A stretch of 64,000 nt of DNA from Acidimicrobiia bacterium (GCA_022826045.1 JAJDVQ010000041.1:1-64000); one strand, 5' to 3'; shown: positions 42,934 through 52,774, numbered from the stretch's first letter. Numbers and translations are program-made. The notes: generated from the sequence alone by a model not told the origin.

Positions 42934-44211
42934 ATGAGCGAGCGGCGAGCTGCAACACCGTCGACATCGGCTGATGAGATCCGGTCGGAGCTGGATGCGT
43001 GGCTGTCTGACAACTGGGATCCCGACATCAGCGTGCGGGAATGGTGGGCGCGGCTGGCTGCTGCTGGTCTGTCCAACCCGACGCTGGCCGAACCGTTCGG
43101 CAGGGGATGGGGCCGCGCCGAAACCCGCGTCTTGGTCGATGCGATTCGCGCCGCTGGCGCCATTGGCTCGCCGGCCGGTCTGGGCATGCTGCTGGCGGCG
43201 CCCACCGTTCTCGAGCACGGCACACCCGAACAGATCGAGCGCTTCGTGCCCGCCATCCTCGACGGCACCGAATCGTGGTGCCAGCTGTTCTCTGAGCCGG
43301 GCGCGGGCAGCGACCTCGCCGGCCTGCAGACCAGGGCCGTCCGCGACGGCGACGAGTGGATCATCACCGGGCAGAAGGTGTGGACCTCTGAGGGCTCCCA
43401 CGCCGATGTGGGCATGCTGGTCGCCCGCACCGATCCCGAGGCGCCGAAGCACCGCGGACTGACGTGGTTCGCCTTCGAGATGGATCAGGACGGCGTCGAG
43501 GTGCGACCGCTGCGCGAGATGACCGGCCGGTCACTCTTCAACGAGGTGTTCATCGACGGGGCTCGCGTCCCCCACGCAAACGTCATCGGCGACCTGAACG
43601 ACGGGTGGCGCGTGACCAATACAACCCTCATGGTCGAGCGGGCGGGCATCGGCGGCAGCCACGGGCTCGCGTTCGCCGCCGCGCACCCCGGCTCGATCGC
43701 CGGTCATCTCGACCGGCCTGCTGGCACTTTTCGCGGCAAACGGCTCCCGCTCGCGGCCGGGGGAGTGGGACCGGGCACGCTCAATCAGCTCAGCTCCGAA
43801 GCCCGCGCCCGCGGCCGGGCCGACGATGCGCTCGTGCGGCAGGAGCTCGCTGCCTTGCACGTCGACCTCGAGCTCATGCGACTCTCCTCGATCCGCGGGC
43901 GGCAGCGATCTCAGCGCACCGGCGGCGAGGGCAATCTGGCGAAGCTGCGGATGACGGCCGCATTGAGACGCGCCCGATCGCTTGCCAGCACCATCCTCGG
44001 CGCGGACATGACGCTGTGGGGCGAATCCGCTGCGACCGACGGCGTGCTGCAGGAGATGGCGGTGTTCTCGCCCGCCCCGTCGATCTATGGCGGCACCGAC
44101 GAGATCCAGCGGAACATCCTGGGCGAGCGGGTGCTCGGGCTTCCCCGCGAACCTGGCCCTGATCCCGCCACACCGTTCCGGGAACTCGCCCAGAACGCGA
44201 CCTCCTGGTAG
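42934..44211 (+). CDS. acyl-CoA dehydrogenase
   Basis: The 425-residue FAD-dependent dehydrogenase has the FAD/substrate block CQLFSEPGAGSDLAGLQTRAVRDGDEW and ITGQKVWTSEGSHADV, and the C-terminal YGGTDEIQRNILGERVLGLP typical of FadE-type enzymes. It introduces the alpha-beta double bond in acyl-CoA substrates, with an electron-transfer flavoprotein as acceptor. It belongs to the mycobacterial-like acyl-CoA dehydrogenase group with variable N-terminal helices, and the substrate could be a branched or steroid-derived CoA ester. ATG 42934 lies 27 bp after the previous gene. Confidence 0.92.
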   Translation: MSERRAATPSTSADEIRSELDAWLSDNWDPDISVREWWARLAAAGLSNPTLAEPFGRGWGRAETRVLVDAIRAAGAIGSPAGLGMLLAAPTVLEHGTPEQIERFVPAILDGTESWCQLFSEPGAGSDLAGLQTRAVRDGDEWIITGQKVWTSEGSHADVGMLVARTDPEAPKHRGLTWFAFEMDQDGVEVRPLREMTGRSLFNEVFIDGARVPHANVIGDLNDGWRVTNTTLMVERAGIGGSHGLAFAAAHPGSIAGHLDRPAGTFRGKRLPLAAGGVGPGTLNQLSSEARARGRADDALVRQELAALHVDLELMRLSSIRGRQRSQRTGGEGNLAKLRMTAALRRARSLASTILGADMTLWGESAATDGVLQEMAVFSPAPSIYGGTDEIQRNILGERVLGLPREPGPDPATPFRELAQNATSW

Positions 44212-44277
44212 CGGTCTGGCTCGGCACCCGCACCATCGGCACGCGCGGGCGCGGGACGCGGCGCAGAATGTCAAGCG

Positions 44278-45657
44278 GTGAGCACTCCTGAACCGCCTCG
44301 GGGCCTGGAGATCCTGCCCGAAGGCGGGGCCGACTTTGTCGGCGTCCAGGAGTCAGTCATCGAACGCCAGCCATCGCCGGCGCCTCCGCGCCTGATGGCG
44401 CTGCTGGTGCTGGTGCTCGCACTGGTCGCCGCAGCGGCAATCGTCGCGTGGCTGCGCGGCGGCGACCCTGCAGCGGGCGATGCCGAGACGGCGGCGACCA
44501 CCACGACGGCACCCCCGGCGACGACCACGACAGCGGCGCCTGAGCGTCCGCCACGAACCACGCTTCCCCCGCCGACCGCACTCGACGGACCGGTGGGCAG
44601 GCTGCCGCCGGTGCGGCCCGATGCGGAGATGATCGCCACGCTGGCGGGCGATCCGACTGGCAACGTTCGCGGCTGGCTGTTCCGCCTCGACCTGCTGAGC
44701 GGCGCGGCGACCTCTGTGCCGCTGCCCGGACTGCCGCACACGCTGATCGATCTCGACGGCGCCATCGCCGTAGGCATCGGACGAGACGTCATGCGGGTCG
44801 AGCCCGAGACCGGGGACACCGTCGTCATCGCCGAGGGCACCCCCGAAGTGCTGCCCGCCTTCAGCCCGCCGGGGATCGTCGCTGTCGTCCGCAGCACCGA
44901 GCACCTGTTTGCGCGAGTCGTCGGGCCCGACGGCGTGTTCCGATCTGCGGTGCAGCTGCCGAACGAGGCGCGGGTGCACGGGGCTCTCGGGGACCATGTC
45001 GTGGTATCGATGGCCGGTCGCGTCATGGCAGTGGACGGCCGCAACCAAGCGCTCCAGCTCGGAGCGGGGCGCGTGCTGGCAGTGGGCGACAGCCATGTCG
45101 TGCGGCTGCAATGCGAGCAATACGGCTGCAACATCGCCGACACGAGCTTCAGCGCCAGCGTCGGAGGCGACCGCCGTGACGAGTGGTGCGAAGACATCTG
45201 TGCCGAGGCGGCGGGGCAATTCGGCGACAGCGGCCAAGCCGAGCGAACCGAGGAGTGCGAGACGATCTGCGAGGGTTACCCGATTGTCACCGGCACGATC
45301 TCCGAGCGCATCATCGAGCTGCCCGCAGAGCTGGCCGCAGCGACGCCGGACCGCTGGAGCGAGCAAGGCCTGATGTCGCCCGACGGCAACCGCGTCGCGA
45401 TCCGACTGCTGCACGGCAACTTGACACCCGCAGGGGTGGTGGTCGTGGATCTCGACGAAGGATGGGGACGCCATTCGCCCGAGATCGGCGTCGATCTCGG
45501 AAACATGGCGTGGGCGCCTGACAGCCGGTTCCTGCTGTACACCCTCGACGATGACGTCATGGTGTGGGATGTCGACGCCGGGCCGGGACAGCTGCCCTCC
45601 GGCCGGGCCCACGTCGGCGAGCCGCTGGAGCACATGATCTTGCGCGCCGTCGGTTAG
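44278..45657 (+). CDS. membrane-anchored protein with possible beta-propeller ectodomain
   Basis: The 459-residue protein has a short cytoplasmic N-terminus, one membrane helix (LMALLVLVLALVAAAAIVAW, about 38-57), a Thr/Pro-rich stalk (TTTTAPPATTTTAAPE) and an extracellular domain. The domain shows repeated 'GxxVxVGIGxDVMRVEPETG'-like and LMSPDGNRVAI / MAWAPDSRFLLYT strands, as in WD40/PD40 propellers. An unusual Cys-rich insert (CEQYGCNIAD, WCEDIC, ECETIC) lies at about 280-330. Function is unknown. The start is GTG 44278. Confidence 0.7.
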   Translation: MSTPEPPRGLEILPEGGADFVGVQESVIERQPSPAPPRLMALLVLVLALVAAAAIVAWLRGGDPAAGDAETAATTTTAPPATTTTAAPERPPRTTLPPPTALDGPVGRLPPVRPDAEMIATLAGDPTGNVRGWLFRLDLLSGAATSVPLPGLPHTLIDLDGAIAVGIGRDVMRVEPETGDTVVIAEGTPEVLPAFSPPGIVAVVRSTEHLFARVVGPDGVFRSAVQLPNEARVHGALGDHVVVSMAGRVMAVDGRNQALQLGAGRVLAVGDSHVVRLQCEQYGCNIADTSFSASVGGDRRDEWCEDICAEAAGQFGDSGQAERTEECETICEGYPIVTGTISERIIELPAELAAATPDRWSEQGLMSPDGNRVAIRLLHGNLTPAGVVVVDLDEGWGRHSPEIGVDLGNMAWAPDSRFLLYTLDDDVMVWDVDAGPGQLPSGRAHVGEPLEHMILRAVG

Positions 45658-45678
45658 AACGCGGCCGAGCGCCGTGAC

Positions 45679-46359
45679 TCAGGCGAGCTGGTCTTCGGCG
45701 ACGATCACGAACAGCCCGGCAGCCTCGATCAGCGGAGGGGCGCCGTCCGGCACGTCGGCGGCTTGCACCGTGAGGGAGACGTGAGACTTGCGCCCCTCGC
45801 GGCGAGTCTCGCGCCCGTCAAAGATCACCGGCTCGTCGATGGGGACGCCGCCCCGGTAGTCGATCTCGAGGCGAGCGGTGTAGGCGGCAATCCCCAAGCA
45901 CACCATCAGATACCCCAGCACGTCGTCCACCACAGCGCACACCGCTCCGCCGTGCACCCGGCCCGGGGCGCTCTCGAAAGCCGCGCCGAACGTCGCAGTG
46001 GCACGGACCCCGTCGCCGTGGCGGCGCATGTCGACTTCCATCGCAGTGGGATTGGCCGGACCGCTGAAGGCGCGGTCACTGAAGGCCATCACCTCGGCGC
46101 CGTCGGGCGGCGGAGGATCGACATAGCGGCGCGCGAAGTAGCCGGCCGGGCGGGCCACCGGCGCTGAGCTGGCCTCGAGCTGCTCGGCAGCCGCCTCGGC
46201 CCACGCGGCGATGCCGTCCAGCGTCTGGGGATCGGTGCGATGTCGCACGAAGGCGTGCGCCAGACGGCGCAGCGCACCGGCGGCCGCACTGCGTTCTTCG
46301 AGCTGGGGATCAGGGTAGATCAGGTGCAGGTCGCCCGGCAACGTATCCCGATCGAGCAT
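45679..46359 (-). CDS. hotdog-fold thioesterase family protein (PaaI-like)
   Basis: The 226-residue protein has an N-terminal helical extension (LRRLAHAFVRHRTD) and a C-terminal hotdog domain with GRVHGGAVCAVVDDVLGYLM, the catalytic/anchor segment of PaaI and 4HBT thioesterases. It probably hydrolyses or binds acyl-CoA. Mycobacterial relatives are annotated as PaaI-family thioesterases. ATG 46359 was preferred to the track start, which adds ten residues. It is the downstream neighbour of the ABC ATPase gene on the minus strand (73 bp gap). Confidence 0.8.
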   Translation of the reverse strand: MLDRDTLPGDLHLIYPDPQLEERSAAAGALRRLAHAFVRHRTDPQTLDGIAAWAEAAAEQLEASSAPVARPAGYFARRYVDPPPPDGAEVMAFSDRAFSGPANPTAMEVDMRRHGDGVRATATFGAAFESAPGRVHGGAVCAVVDDVLGYLMVCLGIAAYTARLEIDYRGGVPIDEPVIFDGRETRREGRKSHVSLTVQAADVPDGAPPLIEAAGLFVIVAEDQLA

Positions 46360-46431
46360 GAGGCCAGTCTCGCAGGGTCGCGCAAGCAACTTCGAAGTCG
46401 CCGACGGCAGAGGGCGGGGCCGCCCCGGAGG

Positions 46432-47244
46432 TCAGCTCACCGCCCACGACAGCCAGCGGCCGTCGCGCCGCTCGAGCTGCAGCTTGTGCGCGAAGCACTC
46501 CGACAGCGACTCGGCCGTCAGCACGTCCTCCAAGGCGCCGCACGCCAGCGGCACGCCGTCGCGCAGGAGAAGGCCGTGGGTGAACGAGGGGGGGATCTCG
46601 TCGGTGTGGTGCGTCACGAGCACAGTCGCCGGCGTCTCGGGGTCTGCGGCCAGTGATTCCAGACTGGCCACGAGCTGCTCGCGGCCCGCCAGGTCCAGGC
46701 CGGCCGTCGGTTCGTCCAGCAGCAGCAGCTCGGGGCGGTTCATGAGGGTGCGCGCAAGCTGCACCCGCTGCTGCTCGCCTGAGGACAGGGTCGAGAATGC
46801 CCGATCAGCCAGTCGAGCTGCGCCCACGCGTTCCAGGCATGCCCGCGCGCTCGACCTGTCGGCATCGGAGTAGCTGTGCCACCAGGTCTCGAGTGCCGCG
46901 TAGCGCGCCGTCATCACGATGTCGAGAGCGCTGATGTCGGGCCGGAACTGGTCTCGCAGCGACGAGCTGGCCAGCCCGATGCGCCGCCGGTGCTCGCGCA
47001 CATCGACGGCCCCCCATCGCTCGCCGAGCACCTCGACGGTGCCGGTCGTGGGGAAGCGGTAGAGCGACATGACCTTGATCAAGCTCGTCTTGCCTGACCC
47101 GTTGGGCCCGAGCACAATCCAGCGTTCGTGCGCAGCGATGTCCCAGTCGAGCGGGCCCAGCACCGTGGTGCCGTCATAGACAACAGACACATTCCGCAGG
47201 GATGCGGTCGCGTCGCGCGGCGAGACGGTGGGGCGCTCGCTCAC
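46432..47244 (-). CDS. ABC transporter ATP-binding protein
   Basis: The 270-residue ATPase has Walker A LGPNGSGKTSLIKV, Q-loop region GLASSSLRDQF, signature LSSGEQQRVQLARTL, Walker B LLLLDEPTAGLD and the switch His in VLVTHHTDEIP. It is a stand-alone nucleotide-binding domain of the ModF/iron-siderophore-like type; no permease is adjacent. GTG 47244 overlaps the stop of the exporter gene upstream by four bases (GTGA), so it is translated with the two half-transporters. The track start at 47283 would enter the exporter coding sequence. Confidence 0.88.
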   Translation of the reverse strand: MSERPTVSPRDATASLRNVSVVYDGTTVLGPLDWDIAAHERWIVLGPNGSGKTSLIKVMSLYRFPTTGTVEVLGERWGAVDVREHRRRIGLASSSLRDQFRPDISALDIVMTARYAALETWWHSYSDADRSSARACLERVGAARLADRAFSTLSSGEQQRVQLARTLMNRPELLLLDEPTAGLDLAGREQLVASLESLAADPETPATVLVTHHTDEIPPSFTHGLLLRDGVPLACGALEDVLTAESLSECFAHKLQLERRDGRWLSWAVS

Positions 47245-49430
47245 GGGCGGTCTCGGGAACCCTCGCCGGCATGGGACACCCACGTGGCGTACATCTCGGC
47301 GTAGCGGCCGCCGAGGGCCACCAGCTCGTCGTGGGTGCCCAGCTCCGCCACGCCGCCGTCGTCGATCACGGCGATCCGGTCGGCTCGCATCGCCGTCGCC
47401 AGCCTGTGCGCAATGAGCACCGCCGTGCGGCCTTCCAGCAGCAGGTCCAGCGCACCCTCGATCTCGGCCTCGGTGCTGAGATCGACGCTGGAAGTGGCCT
47501 CGTCGAGCACGATCACCCTCGGCCGCGCCACGAACGCCCGGGCCAGCGCCAAGAGCTGCCGCTCGCCGGCCGACAGCGACACGCCCCGCTCGTGTACCTG
47601 GGTGTCCGCGCCCTCGGGCAGGCTGTCGATCAGCCGGCGCAGACCGACCAGGTCGATCGCCGCGTCGATGTCGGCGTCGAGCTGGGTGTCGATGTCGCGA
47701 CTGGCGCGGTCGCGCAGGCCGAATGCCACGTTGTCGCGGATGGTGCCGTGGAACAGGAACGGCTCCTGGGGAACAACGCCGAGCTGGTTGCGCAGCGACG
47801 ACAGCGTGACGTCACGCAGGTCCCAGCCGTCGATCGTGATCCGGCCTGCTGTCGGGTCGTAGAAGCGGATGATCAGTTTTGCGATCGTGCTCTTGCCCGC
47901 GCCCGTCGGCCCCACCAAGGCGAACGTCTCGCCGGGGCGGATGTCGAGGCTGACATCGCTCAGCACCTCGGGCGGGTCATCGCCAAACGGCTCGTCGCTG
48001 CCGGCAATGCCGCCCTCGGCATCGCCAAAGGGTGGCTGGCCGGCGCCGTTGCGCTCTGCGTGCTCGCCATTCGCGGTCGGCCCCATCCCCAGCGGGTCGA
48101 ACGACACTCGCATCCGTCGCGACTCGTCTGCGTCGCCATTCACCCTGTCGCCGGCTGTGCTGTTGCTGCCGTCGTCGGCAGTGCCCGCGGCGGCCGCATC
48201 GTCGTCATAGGCGAACGACACGTTTTCGAGCCGGATGTGACCGCTCACCGGCGGCAGCTCAGCCGCGTCGGGATGCTGGCGCACGGTCGGCTGTGTTGCC
48301 AGCACCTCGCTGATCTTGCGGAGACCGGACTGGCCTTGCTGGTAGGTGCTGTAGAGCTGCGCGAGCTGCTGGATCGGGGCGAAGAACCTGGTGACATACA
48401 GCACGAACGCGCCGAGCTCCCCGACGGTGAGGCTGCCTCGCACCACCATCGCCCCGCCGATTGCCAGCACCAGTCCCTGGGCGGCGATGCCGATCGCCTC
48501 GGTGCTCGGCCCGTAGATCGCCTGCACCCGGGACATGGACAGGTTGGCGTCGCGGAAGCGAGCGGTCACCTTGCGGTGCCGCACCGCGTTCTCCAGGCGA
48601 CGCCCGGTGGCTGCAATCACCCGGATCCCGGCCAGATTCTCGGACAGGTCGGCCAGCACGTCGGCGATGCGGTCGCGGATCTCGCCGTAGCCCGCCTCGC
48701 TGCGGGCCCGGAACCACAGCGTCAGCGCCACCAACGGCGGCACGATCCCTACGAGCAGGATCACCGCCAAGACCGGGTTGTAGGTGAACAGCACCACGGT
48801 CACGACGCACACCGTGAGCACCTGGATCAGCAGGTTCACGAAGCCTTCGTTGATGAGCAGCGCCACGTACTCCATGTCGGAGGTCATGCGGCTGAGCAGC
48901 ACGCCGGACTTGGCCGTGGTGTACCAGTCGAGCGAGAGCCGCTGGTAGTGGCTGAACAGGCGCAACCGCAGGTCGAACATGACCTGTTCGGCAATGCGCC
49001 CGTTCAGGCGTTGACGCAGCCGGCTGAGCAGGATGCTGACTGCGACAACGCCGAGAAAGATCAGCACCACCATGTTGAGCGCGAAGCGGTCGCCCGCTTC
49101 GATGCCGCGATCGATGCCCTGCTGGAAGAGCACCGGCACCGCTTGCATCGCCGTGGTCTCCCCGCAGAGCAGCAGCAGTGCCAGGCCCACGCTCCAGCTG
49201 TGCGGCACCAGCATGTCCCGCAGGCCGAACGGGCGCGCCCGCCCGCCCCCGGCGCCTCCGGCCACATGGTCGAAGTCGACGTCCGGCTCGGGGTGGGCCG
49301 GCTCGGCCTCCAGCAGCTTGTTCGCGCCTTCCTGCATCTCGGTCGGCACGCCGGCGAACGGCAGCCCCGCTGCGGCGCTGGCCTGTGTCGCAGTCGGCCC
49401 CATGTGGCCGGGGCCGCCGACCATCACCAT
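47241..49430 (-). CDS. ABC exporter half-transporter B (consensus-site ATPase)
   Basis: The 729-residue protein has a six-helix exporter domain (about 60-380) and an NBD with Walker A ALVGPTGAGKSTIAKL, signature LSAGERQLLALARAF and Walker B VIVLDEATSSVD, the catalytic Glu present. An insertion of about 75 Gly/Asp-rich residues (…ADDGSNSTAGDRVNGD…) lies between the A-loop strand and Walker A. It pairs with half-transporter A, whose stop overlaps this start by 7 bases. Together they resemble TM287/288 or mycobacterial Rv1272c/Rv1273c exporters for lipids or drugs. Confidence 0.9.
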   Translation of the reverse strand: MVMVGGPGHMGPTATQASAAAGLPFAGVPTEMQEGANKLLEAEPAHPEPDVDFDHVAGGAGGGRARPFGLRDMLVPHSWSVGLALLLLCGETTAMQAVPVLFQQGIDRGIEAGDRFALNMVVLIFLGVVAVSILLSRLRQRLNGRIAEQVMFDLRLRLFSHYQRLSLDWYTTAKSGVLLSRMTSDMEYVALLINEGFVNLLIQVLTVCVVTVVLFTYNPVLAVILLVGIVPPLVALTLWFRARSEAGYGEIRDRIADVLADLSENLAGIRVIAATGRRLENAVRHRKVTARFRDANLSMSRVQAIYGPSTEAIGIAAQGLVLAIGGAMVVRGSLTVGELGAFVLYVTRFFAPIQQLAQLYSTYQQGQSGLRKISEVLATQPTVRQHPDAAELPPVSGHIRLENVSFAYDDDAAAAGTADDGSNSTAGDRVNGDADESRRMRVSFDPLGMGPTANGEHAERNGAGQPPFGDAEGGIAGSDEPFGDDPPEVLSDVSLDIRPGETFALVGPTGAGKSTIAKLIIRFYDPTAGRITIDGWDLRDVTLSSLRNQLGVVPQEPFLFHGTIRDNVAFGLRDRASRDIDTQLDADIDAAIDLVGLRRLIDSLPEGADTQVHERGVSLSAGERQLLALARAFVARPRVIVLDEATSSVDLSTEAEIEGALDLLLEGRTAVLIAHRLATAMRADRIAVIDDGGVAELGTHDELVALGGRYAEMYATWVSHAGEGSRDRP

Positions 49431-51418
49431 GATCTGCTGCTCCCGGGCGTGCCGTCGGCGGTGGCGAATCGGCCGGGATCGGCGGTGTCGCCCCCCGCGG
49501 CCAGCACCTCGACATAGCGGGGCTCGGTGGCCATCAGCTCTGCGTGGGTGCCGTCGGCGGCAACTCGCCCGCCGTCCAGCAGGATCACCCGGTCAGCCAG
49601 GCTGATCGTGGACAGCCGGTGAGCGATCACGATGGTCGTGCGCTCGGCGAGCAGCTCGGTGAGTGCCTCGTGGATCTTCGCCTCGTGCGCCACGTCGATG
49701 GAGCTCGTGGCGTCGTCGAGAATCAGCACGGCGGGATCGGCGAGGATCGCCCGTGCGATGGCGATGCGCTGGCGCTGGCCGCCTGAGAGGTCGTAGCCGC
49801 GCTCGCCGACCACGGTGTCGTAACCCTCGTCGAGCTCGCTGATGAAGTCGTGGGCCTGTGCCGCGGTGGCAGCGGCGACCACATCTGACCTGGCGGCATC
49901 GGGCCGTGCGTAGGCGATGTTGTCGTGAATGTTGGCCGAGAACAAGAACGGCTCGTCGGGCACGAGGCCGACGGCCCGGCGCAGGCTGTCGCCCGTGAGG
50001 GCGTTCACGTCGTGACCGCCGACGGAGATCGTGCCGTCGCCGAGGCTGTAGAAGCGCATCAGCAGCCGGGCGAGCGTCGATTTGCCGCAGCCGGTACGCC
50101 CGACGACCGCGACCCGCTCGCCGGCGCCGATGTGCAAGTCGAGTCCGTCGAAGACCAGCGGCGCATCGCTATCGGCGCTCGCAGTGCCCGCGACGCCGCC
50201 GACCGTTTCGGTGCCGTAGGCGAAGCGCACGTTGTCGAATCGCACTTCCATGCCCGAAGGCCCGCCGTGCGAGCCCTCTCGTTGGGGTAGATCGACCGCG
50301 CCGGGACGGTCTGCCACCAGCACCGGCTCATCGAGCACCTGGAAGATGCGCTCTGCGGACGCCTTGGCCCGCTGGCCGAAGATGAACAGCATCCCGATGA
50401 ACCGGAACGGCGCCTGCAGCAGCAGGATGTACAGGTAGAACGTGGCCAGATTGCCCACCGAGAGCGAGTCGCCGATGATCAGGTGACCGCCCACCAGCAG
50501 CACCATCGCCATTGCCAAGTTCGGCAGGTTCTCGACGACCGGCGTGTAGTGCGCCCTGGTGTTGTGCTGGAGCATGTTGGCCCAGCGCAGCCGTTGGGCC
50601 GCCCGGGCCATCTCGGACACCTGACGGGCCTCGGCGGCAAAGGCCTTCACGACACGAACGCCGTTCACGCTCTCGTGGGTGACGGTGGCGACCTCGGCGT
50701 TGCGTGACTGGATGATCCACGACAGCGGGAACATGATGCGTCGCAGCCGCTGGCCCAGCACGTAGACGGCGGGCATGATCAGCATCGTGATGGCGGTCAG
50801 CGGCAGGCTGATCCATGCCATGACCGCGATCGCCACCACGAAGCTCAAGAGCTGCACCGACACAATCGGCGCGAACGCCAGATACATCTGCACCGAGCGG
50901 ATGTCGGAGTTGGAGCGGGAGATGATCTCGCCGGTCTGCACCCTGTCGTAGAACGCGAACGACAGCCGGCTGAGGTGGGAGAAGAGCAGCGTGCGCAGCT
51001 GGAACTCCACCCGGTGGCCCATGGAGAAGAGCCCGTAGCGGTAGGCGTAGGTGAAGATGCCGCGTGCGACGCCGAGCCCCACCAGGGCGATGACAAACGC
51101 CCACAACGCGCCCGAGCCGGCGCCTTCGAGACCGGTCACTGCGGCGTCGACGGCCAAGCCGGCGATCCATGGCGCGATGGCCCCCGCGCCCGTCGCCAAG
51201 ATGGCGGCGATCACCGCGATGACGATGCGCGCCCGCTGGTGCCGCAGCAGCGGCCCGAGCCGCCGGATCCAGCTCAGCGAACGGTCCGCTCGGATCGGTT
51301 CGCCGCTGAATTCGCTGCCGAGTTCGTCGGCAGAATTCGCCTCGGGAGGCGCGCCGTCGGCGTCGGGATCGGGCTGCGCGGCGGACTCCGCGGGCGCAGT
51401 GGGTGGGGCCACCCGCAT
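49424..51418 (-). CDS. ABC exporter half-transporter A (degenerate-site ATPase)
   Basis: The 664-residue half-transporter has an acidic N-terminal extension, a six-helix membrane domain and an NBD with Walker A AVVGRTGCGKSTLARL, canonical signature LSGGQRQRIAIARAI and Walker B VLILDDATSSID. Asp replaces the catalytic Glu of Walker B, as in the degenerate side of heterodimeric exporters. The partner carries the intact Glu but a variant signature, so one composite site should hydrolyse ATP and the other should be impaired. ATG 51418 is supported by family length; the track start runs into the promoter gap. Confidence 0.9.
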   Translation of the reverse strand: MRVAPPTAPAESAAQPDPDADGAPPEANSADELGSEFSGEPIRADRSLSWIRRLGPLLRHQRARIVIAVIAAILATGAGAIAPWIAGLAVDAAVTGLEGAGSGALWAFVIALVGLGVARGIFTYAYRYGLFSMGHRVEFQLRTLLFSHLSRLSFAFYDRVQTGEIISRSNSDIRSVQMYLAFAPIVSVQLLSFVVAIAVMAWISLPLTAITMLIMPAVYVLGQRLRRIMFPLSWIIQSRNAEVATVTHESVNGVRVVKAFAAEARQVSEMARAAQRLRWANMLQHNTRAHYTPVVENLPNLAMAMVLLVGGHLIIGDSLSVGNLATFYLYILLLQAPFRFIGMLFIFGQRAKASAERIFQVLDEPVLVADRPGAVDLPQREGSHGGPSGMEVRFDNVRFAYGTETVGGVAGTASADSDAPLVFDGLDLHIGAGERVAVVGRTGCGKSTLARLLMRFYSLGDGTISVGGHDVNALTGDSLRRAVGLVPDEPFLFSANIHDNIAYARPDAARSDVVAAATAAQAHDFISELDEGYDTVVGERGYDLSGGQRQRIAIARAILADPAVLILDDATSSIDVAHEAKIHEALTELLAERTTIVIAHRLSTISLADRVILLDGGRVAADGTHAELMATEPRYVEVLAAGGDTADPGRFATADGTPGSSRSW

Positions 51419-51535
51419 CCCGGCGAGGCTACCGGCGCCCCTATACGGCAGTAGCCTCCGGCCGATGGGCCATGACGCGGCAGACTGCCGACGCCCGCGC
51501 CTGCTCGCATCGCTCTGCAACTGGCAGTTGGACCG

Positions 51536-52774
51536 ATGATCCGGAGCATCTGCCCCAAAGGTCTGTTGTCATTCGGTCACAGCACGACGCCGCTTGAACT
51601 CGGCACGCTCAACGTTCTGGTGGGGCCGAATGCTGCGGGCAAGTCCAATCTGTTGGATGTGCTCAAGCTCGTCAGCGGCATTCCGGTTGACCTTCAAGGG
51701 GCGGTTCGGCAGCACGGTGGGCTGCGAGGCTGGCTTCGCGACGACGCTTTTTCCCGAGGCCCGACACTGGATCTCCTCGTTGAGCTAACAGGAATGGAGA
51801 TGCATCACCGTTTGGAATTCCAAGTGGTGAATTCCGAGCTGTGGCCCGTGACCGAAGTGATCATCCATGGACCTGACACGTTGATGTACGGGGCGAGTCA
51901 GGATGCCGAAACAGTCAAGGTACGGGTGATGCCAGCGTTGCATGATGCAGACGATGACGCCCGCGTTCTCCCCCCGCTGAAACCAGGACCAGGCTTGGCT
52001 TGGACCCGGGTGCCGATCGAGGAGGCGCTCGCCGGTGCCCTCGAAGAACGGCCCTTGCCGTTGGAACGGGCACAGTCAATCTTGCAGCAGGTCCAATCCC
52101 CGTTCGATTATCCGTATCTGGCCCTGCTTGCCAGCGTCTACCGATCAATCGGCGTGTACGACCACTGGCCCTTCGGGCGCAGCGCAGATTTTCGCCGCGC
52201 GCAGCCTGCCGATCTGCGGGGCGACCAGCTTGACGAAGGCTATGAGAACATTGCGATGGTCTTGAACCAGGTCGGGCAGTATCCGGAAGCCAAGCAGCAC
52301 ATACTTCACGGCCTTCGTGAACTGTATGAGGGCTTTGTCGACTACAACGTTGTGGTCAACAGCGGCTCCGCGCAGATCTACTTCACAGAGAAAGGCAACC
52401 GGTCGGTGCCCGCAACCCGTCTCTCTGACGGCACAATGCGGTACTTGTGCCTGCTGGTCATGCTCTACAACCCCGGCGCACCGCAGACGGTGTGTATCGA
52501 GGAGCCGGAACTCGGCCTGCATCCCGACATCGTCGGCGCGCTCGCTGGCCATTTGCGGGCAGCGAGCGAGCATCGGCAGATCGTTGTCACGACGCACTCC
52601 GACATCTTGGTAGACGCATTGTCCGACAGGCCGGAGTGCGTCGTCGTAGCAGAGCCCGATGAGCAGGGGACTCAGATGCGCAGACTCGGCAGCGACGAGC
52701 TGCGCGAGTGGCTGAAGCGGTACAGCTTGGGCGAACTGTGGACGCGCGGTGAACTCGGAGGCAACCGCTGGTGA
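51536..52774 (+). CDS. AAA (SMC/RecF-like) ATPase, candidate defence ATPase
   Basis: The 412-residue ATPase has Walker A LVGPNAAGKSNLLDVLKLV near residue 30, an ABC-type signature region RLSDGTMRYLCLLVMLY (about 300), Walker B VCIEEPELGLHPD and a switch His in VVTTHSDILVD. This is the AAA_21 layout seen in OLD- and PARIS-type systems and in RloB/DUF4276 pairs. It has no fused nuclease; the DUF4276-like gene starts four bases before its stop. The gene is divergent from the ABC exporter and has more A/T at wobble positions than its neighbours, consistent with acquisition. Confidence 0.85.
   Translation: MIRSICPKGLLSFGHSTTPLELGTLNVLVGPNAAGKSNLLDVLKLVSGIPVDLQGAVRQHGGLRGWLRDDAFSRGPTLDLLVELTGMEMHHRLEFQVVNSELWPVTEVIIHGPDTLMYGASQDAETVKVRVMPALHDADDDARVLPPLKPGPGLAWTRVPIEEALAGALEERPLPLERAQSILQQVQSPFDYPYLALLASVYRSIGVYDHWPFGRSADFRRAQPADLRGDQLDEGYENIAMVLNQVGQYPEAKQHILHGLRELYEGFVDYNVVVNSGSAQIYFTEKGNRSVPATRLSDGTMRYLCLLVMLYNPGAPQTVCIEEPELGLHPDIVGALAGHLRAASEHRQIVVTTHSDILVDALSDRPECVVVAEPDEQGTQMRRLGSDELREWLKRYSLGELWTRGELGGNRW

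Noticed and set aside
47202-49517. 771-codon forward ORF opposite the ABC exporter
   Set aside because: Longest shadow of the window; His/Gln/Arg-rich and contradicts clear Walker motifs on the other strand.
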